DNA of 64,000 nucleotides. It comes from Chitinophagaceae bacterium PMP191F (lineage in GTDB: Bacteria > Bacteroidota > Bacteroidia > Chitinophagales > Chitinophagaceae). Shown in pieces: positions 7,662 to 17,103 of the stretch. The position numbers were made by a program, and so were the translations under genes. Under the pieces are notes generated by a model. The model had not been told where the DNA came from, searched no databases, and saw only the letters and a program-made list of their open reading frames with translations. Location: assembly GCA_001302245.1 (NCBI GenBank), contig LGYU01000013.1, positions 338,376 to 402,375 on the forward strand, read 5' to 3'. Every line of letters starts with the position of its first letter. Position 1 is the stretch's first letter.

Positions 7662-9080
7662 ATGAACCGGTTAGTTTTATTGATCACACTGTTGTGGAGT
7701 ATCATAGCAGTTAAGGCCCAACCTGTTGCAACGCAATTGGGCAAAGCGGTAAACCTGTTTGAAGCAGATGCACAGATGCGGCACGCCATACTGGGTTTTT
7801 CCGTGCTGGATGCACGTACAGGAAAACCTGTATACGAGCACAATTCGCAAACCGGGCTTGCTGCAGCCAGTACACAGAAGCTTTTTACCAGTGTAGCTGT
7901 CCTGGAATTGCTGGGAAAAGAGTATCGTTTTAAAACCATTATCGGCTACGATGGGGTAATAGACAGCAGTGTATTGAAAGGTAACCTGCATATTGCAGGC
8001 TATGGCGATCCTACATTGGGTAGCTGGCGTTGGACAGAAACCAAAGAAGAAGTGGTATTGCGTAAAATAGCAGGCATACTGCGTGATAATGGCATTCGCA
8101 GAATAGATGGCAATGTATATATCAACGACTGTGCTTTTTCTGTTCAGCCAATACCCGGCGGATGGATATGGGATGATATCGGTAATTATTATGGTGCTGG
8201 TATATGGGGTATCAACTGGCGTGAAAACCAGTATGACCTGCGAATAAGAACAGGAAAGAAGGAAGGAGATAGTACTGTATTGGTGGGAACTGCTCCTGTA
8301 TTGCAGATACCTGCTTTACTGAACCAGGTAACCACCGGTAAAAAGGGCAGTGGTGACAATGCTTATATTTATCTGCCTCCTTATGGGCTGCAGGGATTTA
8401 CACAAGGTACTGTACCTGTATCAGCCAATGATTCTCCCTTTGTTATAGCAGGTGCTATGCCCAATGCTCCACAGCAATTTGCGTATGCACTGGAACAGCA
8501 ACTGAAACAAGATGGCATTACTGTATCGGGATCGTTTACATTATACCTTCAAATGCTTGCGAATAAGCGGCCAGTGCCGGTGATGAAAAAAACACTTGGA
8601 CAATTGTTATCACCTACTGCTGATACTATCAACTACTGGTTTCTGCGTCGTAGTGTGAACCTGTTTGGAGAAGCATTTGCAAAAGTGATAGCCTACGAAA
8701 AAAACGGTTTCGGTGCTACTGATAAAGGTGTGGAACTGATAAGAGATTTCTGGAATAGCAATGGTATAGAAAAAAGCGCGCTTCATATTATGGATGGCAG
8801 TGGCCTTTCTCCGCAGAACCGGGTAACAGCTGATGCTGAAGTAAAAGCATTGCAGTTTGCAAAAACACGTTCCTGGTTCAATTCTTTTTACAATGCACTG
8901 CCTGAATACAATGGCATGAAAATGAAAAGTGGTTCCATTGGTGGCGCACGTGCATTTGCCGGGTATCATACGGCGAAGGATGGTCGCCAGTATATTTTCT
9001 CCATTATTGTAAACAATTATGACGGCTCTGCCGGTGAAGCTGTAAAAAAGTTGTACAAAATATTGGATGTACTGAAATAG
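7662..9080 (+). CDS. dacB: D-alanyl-D-alanine carboxypeptidase/endopeptidase (PBP4, S13)
   Basis: The 472-residue protein has a signal peptide (residues 1-20) and the three active-site boxes of S13 penicillin-binding proteins. These are S-T-Q-K with Ser70 and Lys73, S-V-N at 331-333, and K-S-G at 422-424 in place of the usual KTG. A long insert lies between the first and second boxes, as in PBP4/DacB. It trims peptidoglycan stem peptides and cross-links in the periplasm. It is monocistronic, with a terminator at 9101-9125. The KSG box is a conservative change seen in other serine penicillin-binding enzymes. Confidence 0.9.
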   Translation: MNRLVLLITLLWSIIAVKAQPVATQLGKAVNLFEADAQMRHAILGFSVLDARTGKPVYEHNSQTGLAAASTQKLFTSVAVLELLGKEYRFKTIIGYDGVIDSSVLKGNLHIAGYGDPTLGSWRWTETKEEVVLRKIAGILRDNGIRRIDGNVYINDCAFSVQPIPGGWIWDDIGNYYGAGIWGINWRENQYDLRIRTGKKEGDSTVLVGTAPVLQIPALLNQVTTGKKGSGDNAYIYLPPYGLQGFTQGTVPVSANDSPFVIAGAMPNAPQQFAYALEQQLKQDGITVSGSFTLYLQMLANKRPVPVMKKTLGQLLSPTADTINYWFLRRSVNLFGEAFAKVIAYEKNGFGATDKGVELIRDFWNSNGIEKSALHIMDGSGLSPQNRVTADAEVKALQFAKTRSWFNSFYNALPEYNGMKMKSGSIGGARAFAGYHTAKDGRQYIFSIIVNNYDGSAGEAVKKLYKILDVLK

Positions 9081-9100
9081 CCCATAGCATATAAAAAAAG

Positions 9101-9125
9101 AAAAACATCCGGAATGGATGTTTTT
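9101..9125. terminator. Intrinsic terminator after dacB
   Basis: A perfect 10-bp stem (9101-9110 with 9116-9125) has a 5-base loop, with A and T tails on the outside. It lies 20 bases after the dacB stop. The rest of the gap to 9310 shows no gene. Confidence 0.75.
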
Positions 9126-9310
9126 CAGAGGACTTCGGACAAGAATGGTTTTCACAGGTCCGAAAGCTAGGGTTTTTCTTTGGATACATCCTTCAAAGGA
9201 ATAGGATTTACAGCAAAGAAAAAGAATCCTGCTTTCATATACAACCTTTTTTGCTTAAAATGTGATTAACTCTGTTCCTGTCAGTTGTAGTACTTTAATA
9301 CAGTTTGTAG

Positions 9311-9673
9311 TTATTTAATCCGTCGCAACATTTCCCTTTTAAAAGTTGCCGGATGTCTTGCATGATCCTGGTCGCCCAGGATCATATCTACAGTGGCACC
9401 CTCTTCGGGTATGTGTGTTAGTATCCCTTCAACACTGCGTTCATCAGGCGCAATGCGTAAAAACTGTACCTGTTCTTTGCCTACCATTACACGTAGGGGT
9501 TGTGCTACTGCTTTGAAGTTGCGGCCATGCACAACAATGTGAATGGCCTTTTGTCTTACACCCTGCCGATCCGGTGGTAATACCACTTCCTGCATTTCAT
9601 AACTGTCAATATGTATCTTATCGCAATCATGATTCAGTTTGGGATCAATGGCGTATGTTATTCTGATATCCAT
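9311..9673 (-). CDS. Small TIG/Ig-like protein, last gene of the subtilase operon
   Basis: The 120-residue protein has no signal peptide and is predicted mostly beta. Residues 42-110 carry a pattern seen in TIG/IPT Ig-like folds: a V-H-G-R-N-F turn, then V-M-V-G-K, then I-A-P-D-E-R-S, then I-L-G-D-Q. It begins 20 bases after the large hydrolase gene on the same strand, so it is translated from the same message. It could be an accessory or binding subunit for the two large enzymes upstream. I do not recognise a named family. Confidence 0.55.
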   Translation of the reverse strand: MDIRITYAIDPKLNHDCDKIHIDSYEMQEVVLPPDRQGVRQKAIHIVVHGRNFKAVAQPLRVMVGKEQVQFLRIAPDERSVEGILTHIPEEGATVDMILGDQDHARHPATFKREMLRRIK

Positions 9674-9693
9674 AAGAAGCTGTTTGTAATTGT

Positions 9694-12600
9694 TTATGAA
9701 GTAAATTCCACGTCGTCAATTTCCAGTTCACCACTTGGTTTGTAATTGAATTCAAAAGTAACCGACTCTACATTGGTAAGATCTACAATCGGTACATTCA
9801 GGCATTTGATAGTCCAGCCATACAAGGGAATACGAATAGTTTTGAGCGCAGCTTTGGTATTGGGGCCTTCACTGCTGTCGTAAGCGCTGATATATTCCGG
9901 CTTGTACGGATAAGGAATACTGCTGTAATAGCCAGCACGTAAAGCCCTGGAGCTGCCACCGCCCGCCGTGGTGATGCGCACACGAAGATCCTGCAACTGG
10001 TTGGCTATATTGGCGGCAGATCCTACTTTCTGGCTTACACGGAAGCTCAGAAATTTAAATGCTGAAACATCACGCTGACTACCACTCAATGGGATTTGTG
10101 ACTGGTAAGTACCTGTCAGTGCATTCCATTTTAGGCGTAACCCTTTTGTCTGGTGTGGTGAGTTGGGATCAATGGTTCCCATAATATCTTCCTGCGGGCT
10201 GCCATCAAGATTGGCAAAGCTAACAGTACCGCCTAATGTATTTTGTGTAAGTGAGGGGTTGCTTTCAAAATCATCCAGTGTAAGATGGCCGGATTTTCTG
10301 TATTGATTGTGTACATCTACAGATGATACCTGCGGAATTCTCAGTTCGCCGGTCAGGTAGTCGAGTTGTTCGGAGCGGCCCTGTAACTGTACCTGCAAAC
10401 AAGCAGTCATATAGCCTTTCAGTAATTGCTGGTGTTGTGTGGCTGATAAAACCTTGGGTGATGATGCATCTACCTTTGATTCAGTACCCCACTGTGTGTT
10501 GAAACGATTGTGTGTAGCGCCATATATAAACACCATGGCTTTTTCAATGGAAGCCCGATCGTAAAACCTGAAGCCGGTACCGGTGTACTGTGTGGCAGGA
10601 TTACTGCCTCCCCATACATCGCCATCGTTGCTGCCATAAATGCAGAACAGGGTAGAGGTGGTAAGGTTGAGTGGTGCAGGACTTGTACCACTGAAATCAG
10701 TAGGTGCCAGTGGTATAATGGCTTTGATGTGCCAGCCAAGTCCTAAACCCTGGTTATATATTTCAGCCTGTACCACGCCGTCACCACCACGTGAATGCCC
10801 CATGATACCGATATTGTTCATATCAATTTTACCATTGAACAAACCCGGTGAAGAATTTTTACTCTGCAATAGAGAAAGATGTTCCAGAATAGCATGTCCT
10901 CTGGTATCCTGCATTCCTCCAATGGCGTTGATGGCGTTGCAGTCAATACTTACTGCAATGAATCCATGACTGGCAAGATGATCGAGCAGGTAATTGTACC
11001 CCAGGTAGCTGGGGTCTGCTGTAGAATGCATGCCATGCATTACAACTACCAGCGGGTAGTTGGGTTTGCTGGCAGATACAGGAACGTTTACACCGTTCAT
11101 ATCAGCTGGATAACGAACTTCGGCCGCCATAGGAAGACTTAATGTACCGGAGGGCGTATTACCATAAATAACGCCACCCGGGCCCCATACACCGGCAGCG
11201 GGGATAGTTACAGCAGGATCGTTGTAACTTGTCTGTCCAACCGGAAAAGGCCCTGCAACAGATGGATCGTCTGTAACGTAGAAACCTACATTGAAGTATC
11301 CATCAATCATGTCGGCCGGTGGATCAAATGAATGGTCGCTGACAAAATTAGCAGGATCGGGTGCATTGTTGCCAAAATCAACCACCAGGTCATATTTACC
11401 TGCCTGTTGCGGGTTTGACCATACCAATGTGGCATTGGCATTTACACAACTGGCACTGGTAATGATCTCAGGCGAAGCTGTTCCTGGTACACTTGCCAGG
11501 CTGCTGTCTGCTGTCCATTGTGCGGCTGTTTTATGAGGTACCACAAACATTTTTACTTTTTTACCAATGGCGCCGGGCATCAATCCTGCCGGATCAAGGG
11601 CAGCCCAAACATCTGTGCCTTTGGGAAAGTTGTTTGTATACTGCACTTCTTCAGGAACACCCCATAGCATTTTAGCGGCAATATCGCGCATGGCCATTAC
11701 GCAACCCATGTGCACGGGTTTGTAATGAAAAATATCATCCCGTATTACCAGGCTGGTGAGAAAGCGTTCGGATACGAAATCTGTTTCCCGGAAGATCATT
11801 TCCCTGCGCAGGTATTCATTTTCTGCAGTTACACGGGCAATGATATCGTAACTACCGGTTTGCAGAGCATCATGTTTCCACAATACAGTATTAAAAGTTG
11901 TCTGTCCTTTTTCCAGTTGTATGGTGATCATTACCGGTGAACCATCTGCATGCTGAACAGGTACAATGGGTTTGCCGGTTGTCCAGTCATTACGGCGTTT
12001 TACCAGGTAAATGTCAATCAATTCACCCGCAGGAAAGTTAACGCCCTGTATACGCAATTCATCTTTGCCCAGCAGTAAACCTCTTTGTAATATACCGGAT
12101 GCTGTGGCTGCATAAAGCCTTGTACGTGTAATAGCAGGCTCCATTCTGAATACTGTACTGCCGATCTTTTTACCTTTCTCTGATATCTCCAGCGAAAAAC
12201 TGCGGCCACCTATTTCCTTCATGGCTTCTTCATGCGTTTCAAAAGCATAAGGACCGCCTTCACCGGGAATACCGATGCCAATGTCAGGCCACAATACAGT
12301 GGGGGCTATCACACCAAAACGGTTGGAAGCGATCTGTACATTAAAGATATTCTTTTGCTGGTCATCGTACAGTTTGATATCGAATGACTGATCTGGTGTG
12401 AGGCCATTCAATTGCAACATCAGTGAATCGCCGATCTCGAAAGTTGTACGTTGTTTGCCCTGTGCATCGGTAAAGCGGATATCCTGTTTAATAAGTTTAT
12501 CTGTTGCAGGCAGCTTGTGTACCGGTATCCTGATCTCAAAATATTCATCCTTACCTGCATTCCATTGTACAGCATCGGCGGTTGTATGTATTACGCGTTT

Positions 12601-12831
12601 GCCGGATGTGTCCAGTATTTTGAAATAGATATCCGGACGGTTATCAAAAAGCTCTTTGAAATCGCTGCCTGCATAGTTGATCTCAAAACGTCCTTCCTGG
12701 TCGCTTACAGCATTGCCCAGCAGATCGTCGTATAAAAAGTCTTTGTCATACGCTCTTACCGGTAAACCGGGAATGGGTTTGCCGGATTCTGATTCCAGCA
12801 GTACACCTGTGATCTTAAATTCCATATTCAT
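9694..12831 (-). CDS. Large multidomain alpha/beta hydrolase with transthyretin-like N-terminus
   Basis: The 1045-residue protein has no signal peptide. Residues 3-105 form a transthyretin-like beta sandwich (K-P-I-P-G-L-P-V-R-A-Y-D). About 230-350 looks like a TIG/Ig-like segment with a V-N-F-P-A-G-E turn. The catalytic region, about 575-820, is an alpha/beta hydrolase close to PAF-acetylhydrolase/polyester-hydrolase enzymes: V-V-M-H-G-M-H-S around 596-603, nucleophile elbow G-H-S-R-G-G with Ser680, probable acid Asp736 in G-S-N-D-G-D, and probable His774. The last 190 residues resemble a jelly-roll binding domain ending E-L-E-I-D-D-V-E-F. It lies 26 bases after the subtilase and 20 bases before the TIG-like gene. 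Substrate unknown. Confidence 0.75.
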   Translation of the reverse strand: MNMEFKITGVLLESESGKPIPGLPVRAYDKDFLYDDLLGNAVSDQEGRFEINYAGSDFKELFDNRPDIYFKILDTSGKRVIHTTADAVQWNAGKDEYFEIRIPVHKLPATDKLIKQDIRFTDAQGKQRTTFEIGDSLMLQLNGLTPDQSFDIKLYDDQQKNIFNVQIASNRFGVIAPTVLWPDIGIGIPGEGGPYAFETHEEAMKEIGGRSFSLEISEKGKKIGSTVFRMEPAITRTRLYAATASGILQRGLLLGKDELRIQGVNFPAGELIDIYLVKRRNDWTTGKPIVPVQHADGSPVMITIQLEKGQTTFNTVLWKHDALQTGSYDIIARVTAENEYLRREMIFRETDFVSERFLTSLVIRDDIFHYKPVHMGCVMAMRDIAAKMLWGVPEEVQYTNNFPKGTDVWAALDPAGLMPGAIGKKVKMFVVPHKTAAQWTADSSLASVPGTASPEIITSASCVNANATLVWSNPQQAGKYDLVVDFGNNAPDPANFVSDHSFDPPADMIDGYFNVGFYVTDDPSVAGPFPVGQTSYNDPAVTIPAAGVWGPGGVIYGNTPSGTLSLPMAAEVRYPADMNGVNVPVSASKPNYPLVVVMHGMHSTADPSYLGYNYLLDHLASHGFIAVSIDCNAINAIGGMQDTRGHAILEHLSLLQSKNSSPGLFNGKIDMNNIGIMGHSRGGDGVVQAEIYNQGLGLGWHIKAIIPLAPTDFSGTSPAPLNLTTSTLFCIYGSNDGDVWGGSNPATQYTGTGFRFYDRASIEKAMVFIYGATHNRFNTQWGTESKVDASSPKVLSATQHQQLLKGYMTACLQVQLQGRSEQLDYLTGELRIPQVSSVDVHNQYRKSGHLTLDDFESNPSLTQNTLGGTVSFANLDGSPQEDIMGTIDPNSPHQTKGLRLKWNALTGTYQSQIPLSGSQRDVSAFKFLSFRVSQKVGSAANIANQLQDLRVRITTAGGGSSRALRAGYYSSIPYPYKPEYISAYDSSEGPNTKAALKTIRIPLYGWTIKCLNVPIVDLTNVESVTFEFNYKPSGELEIDDVEFTS

Positions 12832-12857
12832 AAAAAAGGGTTTTATTGCGGCGTTGG

Positions 12858-15800
12858 TTAAAACTTTAATGTAATGCCATAGCTGCCTGAAATAATATTG
12901 TTGGCATCGTATTGATTAATGGAAATATCATAACTGCCAGATTGCGGTTTGGCATCTACAATACAGCCTAATATTACCGGTATCAGTTGTGCGCCCGAGC
13001 GCAAAACCGGTACACGCACTTTTGTGTCATTGTCCAGCAACAGCACGTTTTTGCCTCTGTATTTGCTGACTGTATAAGAACCATAAGTGTCTGATGACTT
13101 ACAGCCGCAGAGGCTGATAACCGAATTACTGGTGAGAGAAAGTGTAATGTTGGCAGAGCCATCATCGCAATGCAGAATGGCTTTGGTATCATCCAGCACC
13201 TTTAATGAACAGCAGTTGGTATGCTCTTTATGAACGTTGACCTGTTGCTGATTTTTGATGAGCCAATCCATAGACCGGCTATTCATCACCTGCATATACA
13301 ACCGTACGCCTTTAGGTAGTTTACCACGATCTATTTCCAGCTCTACAACGCGGCTTTTATTGCTTTGGTTACCAATAACGAAGCCAATACCATTGTCTGT
13401 AACACTATTATCACCCATATCTGCAATGGTGATATTTTTTTGTGCCAGGTTATTGCTGTCCCACACATGGTTGCCGGTTGCTGCCGGACCATCAAACGGT
13501 GTTACCTGTACCAGTAAGCAAGGATGCCAGTGTACAGTTGTACCACTTACCATTACTGTATCTGGTGGCACTTTGGCGGCATCCCATTGCATGCTGATGA
13601 TGGATTCAGGGCCTGCGGTTAGTGAGTTGACCAAAGTTTCTCCAATGAGGTAGGTGCCTGGCGTCATGGGTGAGGGGATCGGTGCACCCGGGTTATTGGA
13701 AGGAATGAAGTCGTTGGGGAAAACAAATTCGGTACCGGGCCAGTGTGCTATGTAAATACGCACATAGAAATTATTGGTGGCTATAGTGCCAGTATTTTTC
13801 AAACGAACATATACCCAATTATTCTGATTGCGTACTGCATTCTGGTGTGGCGGGTTGCTGGCATAACCGGCAGGGAAAGCTGCAGCACCATCTGTAACCG
13901 GGTCGTGTTGCCTTACCCATATATCAGGGCTGTTCCAGAATGCGCCTGCTGATGGTACAGTACCGGCGTCGGCAAGATTATCACGTACCAGCACATCGCT
14001 GTGTGCTGTATAATCGCGGGCAGCAGTTACTGCCGCAGCGGCATCCACACGGCCGTAGCCATACCATTTGCTGAAGAACGGACCGGTATAACCGGGATCG
14101 CTGGAAATGCGACCTGCTGTATCGATCCATCTGCCATTTGCGTCTGTATTGTTGGCATCCACCTTTAAACAGGTGCTTCGTATGATCTGCCGGACTTCAA
14201 TCCATGAAAGATCTGCGTTAACGGAAAGCACCAGTGCAGCTACACCGGCGCATACGGGAGTGGCGTAGGAAGTACCGCCCATGCAATTGGTATAATCGCC
14301 GGAAGAGGCAAACACATTTCCACCGGACGGATGGTTATTGAACAAAGGACCACTGGTTGCTACAGCAGCGCCATCAATATTTTTACTGCTGAAAGTGATC
14401 TGAGTGGCACTGTTTACAGTAGTAATGGATTTACCTTCTGCGCCGGCAGTGCCCGGGTTGTTGATCATTATGGCCTGTGTACCGCCGCTTATACCTGCTG
14501 TTGAGGCCAGTGTAAGGGTGGTATTGCCTGTATTGGCATTGGCAGTTAATGAAGTGGATACCGTAGGGCGACCAGGCATATTTCCTGTACCTCTGCGCGT
14601 TGTAGCAATGGCGCCGTAATGCAACGGCGGGTTGTGTACAATACCACCGCCTACATATTCGTCATGACTCAGGGCACAGAATTCGAGTGCATTGCCAAAA
14701 TTGCTGTAGTTGGTAGCGCTTTCCGTAACACCATCGTCACCAATAGAAGTAGCGCCAATGGCAAAGTTCTTTTTATAAGCTGCCCACGGTCTTGTATTGG
14801 TAGTATCAAATGCTACTTTGGGTATGGTATTGCCGGTAGAAAAGAAGAGCAATACACCCTTCCCATTTCTTCCATAAGTGGTCAGAAAATCGAACGTGTC
14901 TTTCATCAAACCTGAAATGGGGCTACCCACACTTACGCCAAAGCTGTTGGAAATAATATCAGCGCCAGGGTTAATAGGTGTTGGGAAACCGGCTGTAACG
15001 CTATGCGGATCAAAACCGGCGGTCCATATATAGGCATCTGAATATCTTGATTCAGGACCGCTTCTGCGCACACCGATCACCTTACAGTTGCCCGCTATGC
15101 CTGCGGTACCATCATTCACTCCTGCTACAGAAGAAGGATCGTTGGCTTTGCCGGTAGCTGCTCCTGCGGTACAGGTACCGTGTCCCCCAAGCGGATCGGT
15201 AAGGGCATTGTTGTTATTGGGTACCATGCTGCCGAAATCAAATAACTGGTACACTTTGGGTGTACCATCTGAAAGATTGCCGGCAAAGGATGGATGTGCA
15301 GCATCGATACCTGAATCGAACAACGCAATGATGATATTGGGATCACCAAATGTTTTGTTGGCATCAATATCATGTAATACCTGCCAGGCATTGGGTATAT
15401 TGATAAGAGGATGATCCCATTGTTCAGGGTATAACCAGTCTGATGGTGTAATGGCATCTTCTTCAATAGTATGCCACAGATCCGGTTCGGCATATTCTAC
15501 TTTCCCGGAAATAACCAGCCGCTCACAGATATCCAGTATCCTGTACGATGCCGGGCCACGCAGGGAAAACTGGTAAGCATTACCTGCGTAAGGAATATGG
15601 CGTAATAACACAATGCCGAACTCTTTGGCTATCTCATTGATCGCTTCTTTTTTAATATTGTCTTTAAACCGGACAATAATATTACTGGTAAGCAGGGTAG
15701 CATTTTTATCCAGTAATCTTAATACAGGTACGCACAATGCAATGTTCTCATTGGCCTGTATCTCGCGTTGAATAGCTTCCTGTTCCTCATCTGTAATTTT

Positions 15801-16292
15801 CTCATTTAGGGCAAATACATACAGGCCGTTTTTACGATAGTTGTCATGGGTTTCCACTTCACGCATCTTGTACCGTTTTGCAATGGTCTTTATAAATTCA
15901 ACCTGTCTGCTGTCGTGTTTCTGATCGTCGGCCAGCACAATACCCAGGTGCCTGAACAATGGAGTAAAAGGAACCTTTACCTTTCCGCGGTAATAAAACG
16001 GCATACCCTTTTTACCAAGAATGAAAGCTTCTTCCTGTTCACCGCTGTTTAGTGTTACGGGACGTTCCTGCAATTCATAGCCTTTTGCTTCGGCCCTGAT
16101 GAGGTAGGTACCTGTTGGTAATCCCGATGCGGTAAATAATCCTGTAAGCTTATTGAAAGGCAGTTTTGTTTCCCGGTCGTTGTTTTTGGGATTGCCGGTC
16201 AGGGAAATGACCGTTACAACTGCATTTTCATTCAATAATTTGTCAAAAGCACTGACAGACACTTTCAGCAGGTTTTTAATAAGCTGTGCCAT
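12858..16292 (-). CDS. Large S8 subtilisin-like protease, operon leader
   Basis: From the ATG at 16292 the protein has 1144 residues. Residues 20-90 look like a carboxypeptidase-regulatory (transthyretin-like) domain, and 200-275 resemble an I9/fervidolysin-type propeptide. The catalytic triad is Asp326 (F-D-S-G-I-D), His371 (G-G-H-G-T) and Ser675 (G-G-T-S-Y-A-T-P), with oxyanion Asn488 (S-T-G-N). An extra Gly/Thr/Ala-rich stretch, about 575-658, lies between Asn and Ser. The C-terminal 350 residues are beta-rich. The frame stays open to a TTG at 16463, which would add a hydrophobic segment (extended residues 22-45) able to act as signal or anchor. I prefer 16292 because it is an ATG, and the downstream operon partner also starts with a transthyretin-like domain and no signal. 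Confidence 0.85.
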   Translation of the reverse strand: MAQLIKNLLKVSVSAFDKLLNENAVVTVISLTGNPKNNDRETKLPFNKLTGLFTASGLPTGTYLIRAEAKGYELQERPVTLNSGEQEEAFILGKKGMPFYYRGKVKVPFTPLFRHLGIVLADDQKHDSRQVEFIKTIAKRYKMREVETHDNYRKNGLYVFALNEKITDEEQEAIQREIQANENIALCVPVLRLLDKNATLLTSNIIVRFKDNIKKEAINEIAKEFGIVLLRHIPYAGNAYQFSLRGPASYRILDICERLVISGKVEYAEPDLWHTIEEDAITPSDWLYPEQWDHPLINIPNAWQVLHDIDANKTFGDPNIIIALFDSGIDAAHPSFAGNLSDGTPKVYQLFDFGSMVPNNNNALTDPLGGHGTCTAGAATGKANDPSSVAGVNDGTAGIAGNCKVIGVRRSGPESRYSDAYIWTAGFDPHSVTAGFPTPINPGADIISNSFGVSVGSPISGLMKDTFDFLTTYGRNGKGVLLFFSTGNTIPKVAFDTTNTRPWAAYKKNFAIGATSIGDDGVTESATNYSNFGNALEFCALSHDEYVGGGIVHNPPLHYGAIATTRRGTGNMPGRPTVSTSLTANANTGNTTLTLASTAGISGGTQAIMINNPGTAGAEGKSITTVNSATQITFSSKNIDGAAVATSGPLFNNHPSGGNVFASSGDYTNCMGGTSYATPVCAGVAALVLSVNADLSWIEVRQIIRSTCLKVDANNTDANGRWIDTAGRISSDPGYTGPFFSKWYGYGRVDAAAAVTAARDYTAHSDVLVRDNLADAGTVPSAGAFWNSPDIWVRQHDPVTDGAAAFPAGYASNPPHQNAVRNQNNWVYVRLKNTGTIATNNFYVRIYIAHWPGTEFVFPNDFIPSNNPGAPIPSPMTPGTYLIGETLVNSLTAGPESIISMQWDAAKVPPDTVMVSGTTVHWHPCLLVQVTPFDGPAATGNHVWDSNNLAQKNITIADMGDNSVTDNGIGFVIGNQSNKSRVVELEIDRGKLPKGVRLYMQVMNSRSMDWLIKNQQQVNVHKEHTNCCSLKVLDDTKAILHCDDGSANITLSLTSNSVISLCGCKSSDTYGSYTVSKYRGKNVLLLDNDTKVRVPVLRSGAQLIPVILGCIVDAKPQSGSYDISINQYDANNIISGSYGITLKF

Positions 16293-16671
16293 AGAAAAGT
16301 TTTGTATGCGCTGCACTGCTACACAGGGAAGCCACGCATGAATAAATAATATGGTTATAAAACAGAATGAAAAAGCAACCACCAACAGGCAGGTGAAAAG
16401 TTTTGCCGGGTTGAGAGGTTCTCGTGCAGAAGTGATCAGGTGCTTTAGTCGCAAAACATACAACGGAGGGAAACAGGTATGTGTAACTTTTTTGGAAAAC
16501 TAATAGACCACTTTTCCGGTTACGTATATCAGTTTGATAAATGGTTGGATATGTGTATGGAGAAAGATTATTTGTTTGCTGCCGGATTGTTAAGGTAGCA
16601 TGCTGTAAAACAAAACAGGCTGTAACTCATATTGAAGTTACAGCCTGTTCAATGGCCGGATAACAGTGTTA
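16293..16671. other. Leader region upstream of the subtilase operon
   Basis: This 379-base stretch has no confident gene. On the minus strand it holds the possible N-terminal extension of the subtilase frame (16463-16293) and a TATGTTTTG element at 16460-16452, one base longer than the TAnnTTTG consensus. If used, that promoter would start transcription near 16445 and leave a leader of about 150 bases before the ATG at 16292. Confidence 0.4.
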
Positions 16672-17091
16672 TTAACTTTTATCCTGAAAATAAGGTTCCA
16701 ATGCCTGTAGTAATTGTTGCGGCATGGTAGCTCTTTCCATGGTGGTGGCGCGCATAAAATACAATACCACACGACCAGCGGTAAGCAGTTTATTCTTTTC
16801 ATCGTATACTTCCTGGTGAAACTCAATGCGGTGATTGTCCGGCAGTTCTTTCAGGATGGTTTTGATGGTCAGCAGTTCATCATAATGTGCAGGGCGTATA
16901 AACTTGCAATGTATTTCCACTACAGGCATAATAACACCCATAGCCTCCATGTCTTTGTAAGTGAAACCCAGTTGCCGTATAGATTCTGCGCGTGCTACTT
17001 CAAAATACTGGGCATAGTTACCGTGATAAACCACATTCATCTGGTCGGTTTCAGCGTAGCGCACACGTACCTGTGTTTCTGCAATGAACAT
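16672..17091 (-). CDS. YbgC/4HBT-type acyl-CoA thioesterase
   Basis: The 139-residue protein is a single hot-dog-fold domain of the 4-hydroxybenzoyl-CoA thioesterase/YbgC group. The signature Y-A-E-T-D-Q-M-N-V-V-Y-H-G-N-Y is present, with Asp16 as the catalytic acid. These enzymes cleave acyl-CoA thioesters in the cytoplasm. It is the last gene of a three-gene run with DoxX and a small membrane protein, starting 12 bases after its neighbour. The family often sits with envelope genes (YbgC with Tol-Pal), but no Tol genes are here. Exact substrate unknown. Confidence 0.85.
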   Translation of the reverse strand: MFIAETQVRVRYAETDQMNVVYHGNYAQYFEVARAESIRQLGFTYKDMEAMGVIMPVVEIHCKFIRPAHYDELLTIKTILKELPDNHRIEFHQEVYDEKNKLLTAGRVVLYFMRATTMERATMPQQLLQALEPYFQDKS

Positions 17092-17103
17092 AATCTGTAT
17101 TAC

